Positions 57,706 through 64,000 of a stretch of 64,000 bases of DNA are shown piece by piece. Every line of letters begins with the position of its first letter. The stretch's first letter is position 1. The translations under genes and the position numbers were made by a program. Origin of the DNA: Colwellia piezophila ATCC BAA-637 (GTDB taxonomy: Bacteria > Pseudomonadota > Gammaproteobacteria > Enterobacterales > Alteromonadaceae); assembly GCF_000378625.1 (NCBI RefSeq), contig NZ_KB905167.1, forward strand, positions 124,001 to 188,000, read 5' to 3'. The notes beneath the pieces were generated by a model. It saw nothing but the letters and a program-made list of their open reading frames with translations. It was not told the DNA's origin and searched no databases.

Positions 57706-58326
57706 TTACCTTGCCATCCAGGTATTAAAGAGTGACCAAGCAACTAACCACATAACTAAAGCAATAATGATATCTATAGTCATTTTTACCCTTGGTCTAC
57801 TTAATTGCTTAGATAGCTTAGCCGCGCCTAACGCTAAACAACCAAACCAAGCCATTGAGCCTAAAATAGAGCCAATAAGAAAGTATATCTTTGCCTCACC
57901 GGCATATTGCCCACCCACGCTACCAATGACCATAACCGTATCGATATAAGCATGTGGGTTTAAAAAAGTGACCGCGAGCGTGGTTAAGAAAACAATTTTA
58001 GCCGATTTTTTTTTCAATACGCTATCAGCGCTATTGTTATTTTTGGCAAAAGCCGATTTCATTGACAATAAGCCATAGACACTAAGAAATAAAATGCCGC
58101 CCCAGGTTAATAGATTAAATAAAGTGGGGCTTTGTGACAGTAAAATACTACCACCTAGGACACCAAGGCTAATTAATAAAACATCATAAAGTACAAAAAG
58201 TGCCGCCGTCATTTTATGATGGTTTCGACTAATTCCTTGGTTAATTAACATAGAATTTTGTGTGCCTATGGGCATGATCATGCTTAATGTCAGGGTAAAG
58301 CCTTTGGCTAAAATTAATAAGCTCAT
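57706..58326 (-). CDS. argO: LysE/ArgO-family amino acid exporter
   Basis: The 206-residue protein has six membrane spans and the family start MSLLILAKGFTLTLSMIMPI, followed by GTQNSMLINQGISRNH. The later ALAVTF-like span LTTLAVTFLNPHAYIDTVMV is typical of ArgO/LysE. It would export arginine or lysine from the cytoplasm. It is divergent from an ArgP-type LysR regulator, the known activator of argO, which supports the name. The 397 bases between them hold repeat debris. Confidence 0.9.
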   Translation of the reverse strand: MSLLILAKGFTLTLSMIMPIGTQNSMLINQGISRNHHKMTAALFVLYDVLLISLGVLGGSILLSQSPTLFNLLTWGGILFLSVYGLLSMKSAFAKNNNSADSVLKKKSAKIVFLTTLAVTFLNPHAYIDTVMVIGSVGGQYAGEAKIYFLIGSILGSMAWFGCLALGAAKLSKQLSRPRVKMTIDIIIALVMWLVAWSLFNTWMAR

Positions 58327-58723
58327 AATGGTACTCGGTAAAATTGTCAGGGGATTTAATAAAGTTAGGGGCTGTTGAACTTTCGATATTACTTTTACAG
58401 CAACATCTTTGATATTTAGGCAAGGCAGAGCATGTGAAGTGGTGTGGCTACATGAACTTGCGATAACGCCGTATAAATTTCAAACAAGTGCTGCCCTTTG
58501 GGTTCATTTAAAATGAACTTACTTCTTGTTGCTCGCTTCTCTAATAGAATAACTATGATTCAAAGCTCGCGCCGCGATTAAGTCCGTTTTAAATTGAATA
58601 AAATTTAACCCTGAAAGATCAATAGCCCCTAGTTTGCACTAATTTTTCATTTAATTATAATTAATAATATTTAACTATCATTAGTAAAACTTATGACTGA
58701 GGTTGTGAGTAATAAGAGGATTT
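58327..58723. other. argO-argP spacer containing a degenerate repeat
   Basis: Besides the two promoters, about 58410-58610 carries repeat-like DNA with pieces (TTTAGGCAAGG and GATAACGCCGTATAAA) also found in the repeats near 49.5 and 62.6 kb. Clear terminal inverted repeats were not found here. No gene is seen. Confidence 0.45.
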
Positions 58724-59620
58724 ATGGAAAATTTTGATTATAAGTTGCTTGCTGCATTAGCAGAAGTCATTGAACAACAAAGTTTTGAATTAGCGGCGCA
58801 AAAATTATTTATTTCACAATCTGCTATTTCACAACGAATTAAGGCACTAGAAGAGCATGTTGGCCAACCGGTACTTATTCGTAATCAACCCATTATTACC
58901 ACGCCTGCAGGAGAGCAATTACTGAGCCACTTTAAGAAGGTTAAGCAGCTTGAGCATGAGCTAATACCATTATTATCGCCAGAAACGCCGGTAATGCCGA
59001 TGAAAGTATCGTTAGCCATTAACGCTGATAGCATTGCTACTTGGTTTATTGATGCCATTACCCCAGTGCTCAAGGATCACTTAGTGGAATTAAACCTCAT
59101 CATTGAGCATGAAGAGCGGACGTTAGATAAGTTACGCAGCGGTCAAGCCATTGGCGCAGTAAGTGTTATTGAGCAACCGCTCAAAGGTTATCGATCGTTC
59201 AAATTAGGTGAGATGGAATATTGCTTGGTGGCTAGCGAAGGTTTTGCACAAAAATACTTTCCTAACGGCGTTAATCAAAGTTCTCTGAAAATGGCGCCGG
59301 CAATAAGTTTTGATCATAAAGATGATATGCATGTGCGTTATATTGCTAAGCATTATAATTTAGCGGCCAGTGAGTATTATTGTCATAGCGTACGGTCGTC
59401 AGAAGCTTTTGTTGCCCTAGCAAAACAAGGTGTGGCGTATTGCTTGCTGCCGAAATTACAAATCACTCGGGAGTTACTCAGTGGGGAGCTAATTAACCTA
59501 TCACCAGAGAATGAGTTAATTGAAACTTTATTTTGGCATAGTTGGGTGCTAGTTAAAGGTATTAATAAGAAAATATCACAGCAAATAGTAAAAATAGGAC
59601 AACAAAAACTAGCAGGTTAG
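58724..59620 (+). CDS. argP: LysR-family regulator ArgP
   Basis: The 298-residue protein has an N-terminal winged helix (YKLLAALAEVIEQQSFELAA, then LFISQSAISQRIKALEEHVG) and an effector-binding domain. The phrases match ArgP/IciA, and it is divergent from argO. ArgP activates argO when arginine is bound and is antagonised by lysine. The start ATG at 58724 has a moderate ribosome site (AGAGGA). Confidence 0.92.
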   Translation: MENFDYKLLAALAEVIEQQSFELAAQKLFISQSAISQRIKALEEHVGQPVLIRNQPIITTPAGEQLLSHFKKVKQLEHELIPLLSPETPVMPMKVSLAINADSIATWFIDAITPVLKDHLVELNLIIEHEERTLDKLRSGQAIGAVSVIEQPLKGYRSFKLGEMEYCLVASEGFAQKYFPNGVNQSSLKMAPAISFDHKDDMHVRYIAKHYNLAASEYYCHSVRSSEAFVALAKQGVAYCLLPKLQITRELLSGELINLSPENELIETLFWHSWVLVKGINKKISQQIVKIGQQKLAG

Positions 59621-59805
59621 CTATTTTTTTTGAATGAAAAAAGTACTGTATGATAACGTGATTACTTGCTACAACACCTAAGTAGTAACTTTTTAATGTT
59701 AAATTAAAAAAAGTTACTATGTTAAATAAATGTCAACTTATTCAGTTGCTTGTATGTATGGTCCATTTGTTTTTGTTGGTTAGATAAAAAATATTGTAAA
59801 AGAAC

Positions 59806-59833
59806 TTGATACTGTACGCACTTACAGTATACT
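59806..59833 (+). promoter_or_regulatory. recA promoter with LexA box filling the spacer
   Basis: The -35 is TTGATA (59806-59811) and the -10 is TATACT (59828-59833), 16 bases apart. The spacer is exactly the SOS box CTGTACGCACTTACAG (59812-59827), matching CTGT-N8-ACAG. LexA bound here would block RNA polymerase. Confidence 0.93.
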
Positions 59834-59877
59834 TGCTTCATTAAAACGAAATAACACAACAGCTCGCGGAGTATTCA

Positions 59878-60909
59878 ATGAAAGACGATAAAGAAAAAGC
59901 ACTAGCAGCAGCCTTAAGTCAAATCGAGAGACAGTTTGGTAAAGGTTCAATAATGAAACTTGGTGATAATACCACCATGGACATAGAAACTATTTCTACT
60001 GGTTCATTAGGATTAGACATTGCACTAGGTGCTGGTGGTTTACCGTTAGGTCGTGTTGTTGAAATTTATGGCCCTGAATCAAGTGGTAAAACGACATTAA
60101 CTTTAGAAGTTATTGCTCAAGCACAACGTGATGGGAGAGTTTGTGCCTTTATCGATGCTGAGCATGCACTTGATCCAATCTATGCAAAAAAACTAGGTGT
60201 AAATATTGATGAGTTACTTATTTCTCAGCCAGATACCGGCGAACAAGCTTTAGAGATTGTAGATATGCTAACGCGTTCTGGTGCTATTGATGTGATTGTA
60301 GTTGATTCTGTTGCTGCTTTAACACCTAAAGCTGAAATTGAAGGTGATATGGGCGATTCACACATGGGCTTACAAGCTCGAATGATGAGTCAAGCAATGC
60401 GTAAGCTAACCGGTAATCTTAAATCATCCAATACCATGCTTATTTTTATTAATCAAATTCGTATGAAAATTGGTGTTATGTTTGGTTCTCCAGAAACCAC
60501 TACGGGTGGTAATGCATTAAAATTCTATGCTTCAGTACGTTTAGATATCCGTCGTATTGGCGCGGTTAAAAATGGTGATGAAATCATTGGTAATGAAACT
60601 AGAGTAAAAGTGGTTAAAAATAAAATTGCACCACCGTTTAAACAAGCTGAATTCCAAATTTTATACGGTCAAGGTATTAACAACTTAGGCGAATTAATTG
60701 AGCTAGGCGTTAAGCATGGTTTTGTTGAAAAAGCGGGTGCTTGGTATAGTTGTAATGGTGAACGTATTGGTCAGGGTAAAGCTAACGCGGCTAAATATTT
60801 AGATGAACATCCTGAAATGGCGAAAGATGTTGATACTAAATTACGCGATATGTTTTTATCAAAAACAGTTGAGACCGAAGATAAAAAAGTAGAAGCTGTA
60901 ACACAGTAG
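59878..60909 (+). CDS. recA: Recombinase RecA
   Basis: The 343-residue protein is a full-length RecA: Walker [10 protein letters not shown] near residues 67-75, the loop-1 region [19 protein letters not shown], and [16 protein letters not shown]-terminal acidic tail ([13 protein letters not shown]) regulates filament activity. It drives strand exchange and LexA self-cleavage in the SOS response. The start at 59878 has GGAG ten bases upstream. A LexA-box promoter precedes it. recX, which often follows recA, is absent; a terminator comes next. Confidence 0.99.
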   Translation: MKDDKEKALAAALSQIERQFGKGSIMKLGDNTTMDIETISTGSLGLDIALGAGGLPLGRVVEIYGPESSGKTTLTLEVIAQAQRDGRVCAFIDAEHALDPIYAKKLGVNIDELLISQPDTGEQALEIVDMLTRSGAIDVIVVDSVAALTPKAEIEGDMGDSHMGLQARMMSQAMRKLTGNLKSSNTMLIFINQIRMKIGVMFGSPETTTGGNALKFYASVRLDIRRIGAVKNGDEIIGNETRVKVVKNKIAPPFKQAEFQILYGQGINNLGELIELGVKHGFVEKAGAWYSCNGERIGQGKANAAKYLDEHPEMAKDVDTKLRDMFLSKTVETEDKKVEAVTQ

Positions 60910-60960
60910 TTTATAAAGAGTCTAAAACTAAGCTTCTATAGCTAAAAATAAGTACAAAAA

Positions 60961-60996
60961 AAACGTAATCTTAGACGTAAGGTTACGTTTTTTTAT
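60961..60996 (+). terminator. Terminator of recA
   Basis: AAACGTAA and TTACGTTT pair across a loop that can partly pair further (CTTAGACGTAAG). Seven T residues follow. Confidence 0.85.
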
Positions 60997-61055
60997 GGCT
61001 TAATTTAGTGGGTATTTTAGCTCTTAAGTCTTATACAGATTGGTATTAAATGTTT

Positions 61056-61544
61056 TTAGTGATTGTGACCACAACCGCCCTCAACGTGGACATGACCATG
61101 TTCAAGTTCTTCAGCAGTGGCTTCACGCACTTCAATAATCTCAACATCAAAACTTAAGTCTAAACCTGCAAGGGGATGGTTACCGTCAACGGTAATCTCA
61201 TCATCTTGCACATCAATAACAATCACAGTTTGTTCACCATCATCTGTTGTTGCACGCAATTGGGTGCCTAAACCAAGATCTTCAACACCAGCAAGAGCTT
61301 CTCTAGGCACTGTTTGTACATAATCGTCAAAACGCTCACCGTAAGCTTGATCACAAGATACTGCAACTTCGAATTTGTCTCCCATTTTATAACCTAAAAT
61401 CGCATCATCTAAGCCAGGAATTAAATAACCTGTACCTTGAATAATAGCCATGGGCTCATCTTCGTATGAACTATCAATTAATGTGCCTTCGCTGTCAGAT
61501 ACTGCATAGTGCATAACAACAACATTGTTTTTAGCGATTTTCAT
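61056..61544 (-). CDS. slyD: FKBP-type peptidyl-prolyl isomerase SlyD
   Basis: The 162-residue protein starts MKIAKNNVVVMHYAVSDSEG and has the SlyD order: FKBP half (IPGLDDAILGYKMGDKFEV), insert-in-flap domain (YGERFDDYVQTVPREAL) and FKBP half (NHPLAGLDLSFDVEIIEVREA). The short C-terminal tail is rich in His and Cys (HGHVHVEGGCGHNH) and would bind nickel. It is much shorter than the E. coli tail. SlyD is a cytoplasmic folding helper and metallochaperone. It follows ygfZ on the same strand. Confidence 0.93.
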   Translation of the reverse strand: MKIAKNNVVVMHYAVSDSEGTLIDSSYEDEPMAIIQGTGYLIPGLDDAILGYKMGDKFEVAVSCDQAYGERFDDYVQTVPREALAGVEDLGLGTQLRATTDDGEQTVIVIDVQDDEITVDGNHPLAGLDLSFDVEIIEVREATAEELEHGHVHVEGGCGHNH

Positions 61545-61574
61545 GTTTTATCCTAATGATTTTAAATATTGAGC

Positions 61575-62549
61575 TTATTCAGCCGCAAGGGTATACGGTA
61601 ATGTTTGATTTATTATGACAGAGTCCGTTTGCGAAGCAATGCGCATTGTTGGCAGCTCACCATCGTTAGCAAGCACGGCTTGTATGACACAACTACCGTC
61701 ATCTGCTTGATAATAAGCGAGGATATCGCCAGCTTTACGCCAGTTATCGCCTAATTGCTTTTCAATTTTGTCATCAGCTTGCAGCTGTGCTGTTAGTTGT
61801 ACCTGCAAAGAAAATAGAGCGCGTTTATTTTTTCCTAAATACTGCATTCTAGCGACGGTTTCTTGGCCAAGGTAACAACCCTTAGTGAAACTTATACCAT
61901 TAATAGCCTGTAAGTTGAGCATTTGAGGAACGTAGTGACCACTAGTACTTGCAGTTAAAATGGGAAAACCTTGGCTTATTTCTAATAAATCCCAAACTGA
62001 ATGAGAGTATGTAGGAAGTGCTAACTTCTCGATGAGTACTGATATAGCGATTTCTTCATCAATGATGATATAACGAGGCTGATCACCACAAAGGTAAACT
62101 AGGCTGGTTGAGCCAACTTGTACTACCGGACTTAAACTATCAGGGACTTGCGCGAACTCTTGTTGCAATAATGAACTTGCTTCTTTACCAACCAAAGCAA
62201 TAAAGCATAGCTCTTTAGCCTCATCGATATTAACCTTAGCGAAAACACCAAATTTTTTCAGTGCGTTAAGTGAATTTTCAATACCGGCTTTAGGTTGTAA
62301 TAATAAATGAGCAGCAGAGCGGTTAATTAATCTAAAAACGGAAAAAACTTTTCCTTTGGCATCACAGTGAGCCCCAACAAGTAGGTTTGTTGCGGTGCTA
62401 TTGTCAACATCACAAGTAACTTGTCCTTGCAGATATTTGCTTTGCTCTTCACCAGATAACGAAATTGCCCCAAATTCACTAAGTTCAATAAGGTAAGTCG
62501 CTGGTAGTTGTGCTAATGATGGTAATTGTGTGCTGATAGTAGTGGTCAT
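61575..62549 (-). CDS. ygfZ: Folate-binding Fe-S cluster repair protein YgfZ
   Basis: The likely start is ATG at 62549 (MTTTISTQLPSLAQ); the open frame extends 18 codons further, into a repeat element, and is not trusted. The protein of about 324 residues is a GcvT-like folate-binding protein. The family signature KGCYLGQETVARMQY is present near residue 222, with its conserved Cys. YgfZ supports certain iron-sulfur enzymes, using tetrahydrofolate. It is divergent from sdhE, as in E. coli. Confidence 0.93.
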   Translation of the reverse strand: MTTTISTQLPSLAQLPATYLIELSEFGAISLSGEEQSKYLQGQVTCDVDNSTATNLLVGAHCDAKGKVFSVFRLINRSAAHLLLQPKAGIENSLNALKKFGVFAKVNIDEAKELCFIALVGKEASSLLQQEFAQVPDSLSPVVQVGSTSLVYLCGDQPRYIIIDEEIAISVLIEKLALPTYSHSVWDLLEISQGFPILTASTSGHYVPQMLNLQAINGISFTKGCYLGQETVARMQYLGKNKRALFSLQVQLTAQLQADDKIEKQLGDNWRKAGDILAYYQADDGSCVIQAVLANDGELPTMRIASQTDSVIINQTLPYTLAAE

Positions 62550-62577
62550 ATTGAACTCAATGAAAAATCGCGGCTTG

Positions 62578-62842
62578 TATACCCGTGACCATTCAAGATG
62601 CATGTTTCAGAGTGCTTGAGCAATTTAAATTCAAGGCGCTGTGATGAAATAATGGTTGTTCCATTATAAGTCACAGCAACGATGAAGTGATGTTGCTCAA
62701 ACGCTTCTTCGATGGGTTTAAAATGACTTTATACCGCGTTTAAATAATCAAACCATAGAATGACTATGCTTAAATTATTCTCCTTGCCTAAAGCCATTTT
62801 AATTCCCACTGAAATCCTGCACTTTGATTGGTAACGGGTATA
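62578..62842. repeat. 265-bp MITE-like repeat, long form of the TATACCCGT family
   Basis: The left end TATACCCGTGACCATTCAAG and the complement of the right end, TATACCCGTTACCAATCAAA, form an imperfect terminal inverted repeat. The 57-bp repeat at 4070-4126 is its short form. The right part (CCTTGCCTAAAGCCATTTTA and so on) is also similar to the right part of the repeat at 28575-28888. No gene is inside. It starts 29 bases before the ygfZ start, so it occupies the ygfZ promoter side. Confidence 0.75.
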
Positions 62843-63000
62843 TATTAAAGGTTAACTATAGAATAGGGGCGAAAATGGCAAAAACAACTAAGGTGATGGA
62901 TTATATTAGTAGTAATTACTGTTTTTAATAGCTGTGCTGGCTGAGTTATTGTTACAATGCGTCCGTGTTAATCACCAGTGTTCATCAACAAGGGGTACTT

Positions 63001-63306
63001 ATGTCTGGTAATGAAGCTTCAAGCAATGCAGTGACAAATAATGAAAACTCGACTAATATTTCAAAAGTTAATAAAGCTCGCTTAAAGTGGGCATGTCGTC
63101 GCGGTATGCTAGAGTTAGATGTATTGTTTATTCCTTTTGTCGATGAAGCTTATGATGACTTATCAATAAAAGATCAGTTTATTTTTGAACGTTTACTGAC
63201 TAGTCAAGATCCTGAATTATTTGCATGGTTTATGGGGCATGAAGTTTGTGAAGATACAGAATTCAACGCTATGGTGCAATTTATACTCAAACGCGTCAAA
63301 GTATAA
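63001..63306 (+). CDS. sdhE: Succinate dehydrogenase FAD assembly factor SdhE
   Basis: The ATG at 63001 (MSGNEASSNAV) has AGGGG upstream; an in-frame ATG at 62965 is less suited. The protein of about 101 residues has the SdhE core ARLKWACRRGMLELDVLFIP with the flavinylation motif RGMLELD, then QFIFERLLTSQDPELFAWFM. It helps attach FAD to SdhA and FrdA. An Asn/Ser-rich tail of about 20 residues precedes the core. It is divergent from ygfZ and followed by a ygfX-like gene, the order known from E. coli. Confidence 0.95.
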   Translation: MSGNEASSNAVTNNENSTNISKVNKARLKWACRRGMLELDVLFIPFVDEAYDDLSIKDQFIFERLLTSQDPELFAWFMGHEVCEDTEFNAMVQFILKRVKV

Positions 63307-63730
63307 TGTCAATGTTCGTAAATCTCGCTTAAAGCTCGCTACGTATGGTTTATTAGGGCTAATACTTAGCTTAATATTGTTAGTAAACTTTACCTATTAC
63401 TATGTTCTAGCGCTAGTTATCGCGGTGATAGGCCTCATATATCTATGCTTCTTGGTAAATGTTAAACATACTCAGCCCATCATTCACTCCTTTACCTTAA
63501 CGGAGAGTGGCGATATTCACCTAGATAAAAACCCGCAGCGTTATCAACTTGTACAAGTGAGTCGAGTGAGCTTTATTGGTTGTTGGTTGATTATGGTGCC
63601 AAGTGAGTCGGTACTCAGTCAGCGCAGTATTGTGGTAAATCATACCCTGAAACAGTTTTTTATATTTAAGGATAGTATTTCCGAGCAAGATTTCTCTCGT
63701 CTTGCTCGAGTGATAAAGCAGCTAAGTTAA
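63239..63730 (+). CDS. YgfX-like membrane protein
   Basis: The frame overlaps the end of sdhE and shows two close membrane spans after a basic segment (KSRLKLATYGLLGLILSLIL and YYVLALVIAVIGLIYLCFLV), then a soluble C-terminal part of about 90 residues (TLTESGDIHLDKNPQRYQLV). This plan and position match YgfX/CptA, an SdhE-linked membrane protein described in E. coli as a toxin acting on cell shape or as an SdhE partner. The start is uncertain: in-frame ATGs at 63221 and 63239 both lie inside sdhE, and no ATG, GTG or TTG comes just before the first span. An overlap of about 68 bases results. Confidence 0.65.
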   Translation: MKFVKIQNSTLWCNLYSNASKYNVNVRKSRLKLATYGLLGLILSLILLVNFTYYYVLALVIAVIGLIYLCFLVNVKHTQPIIHSFTLTESGDIHLDKNPQRYQLVQVSRVSFIGCWLIMVPSESVLSQRSIVVNHTLKQFFIFKDSISEQDFSRLARVIKQLS

Positions 63731-63747
63731 CTTTGTTCTAGTTTAGT

Positions 63748-64000
63748 TTAACTGGGTGATAGTATGGTTGGTTGTGCCGTTGGTAATAAGTCTGGATAAT
63801 CTAAGGTGTAATGTAAACCTCTACTCTCTTTTCGCTCCATGGCACATTTGATAATGAGCTCAGCCACCTGCACTAGGTTTCTTAATTCAAGTAAATTATT
63901 ACTGACTTTAAAGTTTTGATAATAATCTTCTATTTCTCTCTGTAACAACTCAACCCGATGTAATGCTCGTTCAAGACGTTTTGTGGTGCGAACAATGCCA
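63748..64000 (-). CDS. nadB: L-aspartate oxidase, C-terminal part (partial)
   Basis: The minus-strand frame enters from the right edge ([17 protein letters not shown]) and ends at 63748. It contains [40 protein letters not shown] and [20 protein letters not shown], the conserved C-terminal helical domain of NadB. NadB oxidises aspartate to iminoaspartate at the start of NAD synthesis. The catalytic domains lie outside the window. It converges on the ygfX-like gene. Confidence 0.94.
   Translation of the reverse strand, partial: GIVRTTKRLERALHRVELLQREIEDYYQNFKVSNNLLELRNLVQVAELIIKCAMERKESRGLHYTLDYPDLLPTAQPTILSPS

Overview
The window reads as a chromosomal segment of a cold-marine gammaproteobacterium of the Colwellia type (Alteromonadales). 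The support is low GC with AT-rich spacers, housekeeping gene orders shared with Enterobacterales and Vibrionales (tolC/nudF-yqiB-cpdA-yqiA-parE; mutY-yggX with trmB and yggL; argO/argP; ygfZ/sdhE-ygfX), a very large TonB-dependent receptor, many GGDEF proteins, and families of short palindromic repeats in the spacers. The genus is inferred from recall of gene order and protein character, not from a search.

Layout. 1-6 kb: partial tolC, divergent from nudF-yqiB-cpdA-yqiA-parE. A small transposed element (about 226 bp) sits on the cpdA stop codon. 6-10.4 kb: a DUF3302/HlyD pair, then an ArsJ-type arsenate detoxification pair (dedicated GAPDH plus ArsJ exporter), lying between parE and parC. 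10.5-16.2 kb: two overlapping membrane/periplasmic GGDEF genes and parC. 16.3-23.6 kb: a CadC-like membrane regulator divergent from a TonB-dependent receptor, then a PPP-type phosphatase with a duplicated tail remnant. 23.7-31.2 kb: a YebC/YeeN-family regulator, an N-formylglutamate amidohydrolase-like enzyme, a symporter fused to a solute-binding protein, and an HlyD/DUF2955 efflux pair. 31.2-37.8 kb: a complete caa3-like cytochrome c oxidase operon (subunit II with two fused haem-c domains, subunit I, two subunit III-like proteins, subunit IV, heme O synthase, Sco).

37.8-44.5 kb is accessory and decayed. It holds remnants of a GGDEF gene and of a DUF2955 gene, a cytidylyltransferase and CDP-alcohol phosphatidyltransferase pair, a CHASE-GGDEF gene, and a tandem array of tRNA-Thr 3'-end fragments next to the intact tRNA-Thr and tRNA-Phe. 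44.9-54.4 kb: yggX, mutY, yggL, trmB, a DUF2489 gene, a DegP-like lipoprotein, a GntR regulator, a SulP transporter, a DUF1289 gene, and an erythromycin-esterase-like gene cut by two in-frame stops. 54.6-64 kb: a second tRNA-Phe in the opposite orientation, mutS, argO/argP, recA with an SOS box, slyD, ygfZ/sdhE-ygfX and the end of nadB.

How the genes work together. Topoisomerase IV is split over two loci (parE, parC) about 8 kb apart. The ars pair would turn arsenate into 1-arseno-3-phosphoglycerate and export it. Sco, heme O synthase and the oxidase subunits make one respiratory enzyme. ArgP is the expected activator of argO. No CRISPR array, prophage or intact insertion sequence was seen. 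The strongest unusual signals are the element that supplies the cpdA stop codon, the tRNA-Thr-derived tandem repeats with a distant copy beyond the CHASE-GGDEF gene, the long and short forms of the TATACCC-ended repeats, and two loci where otherwise plausible frames are broken only by TAA/TAG codons.
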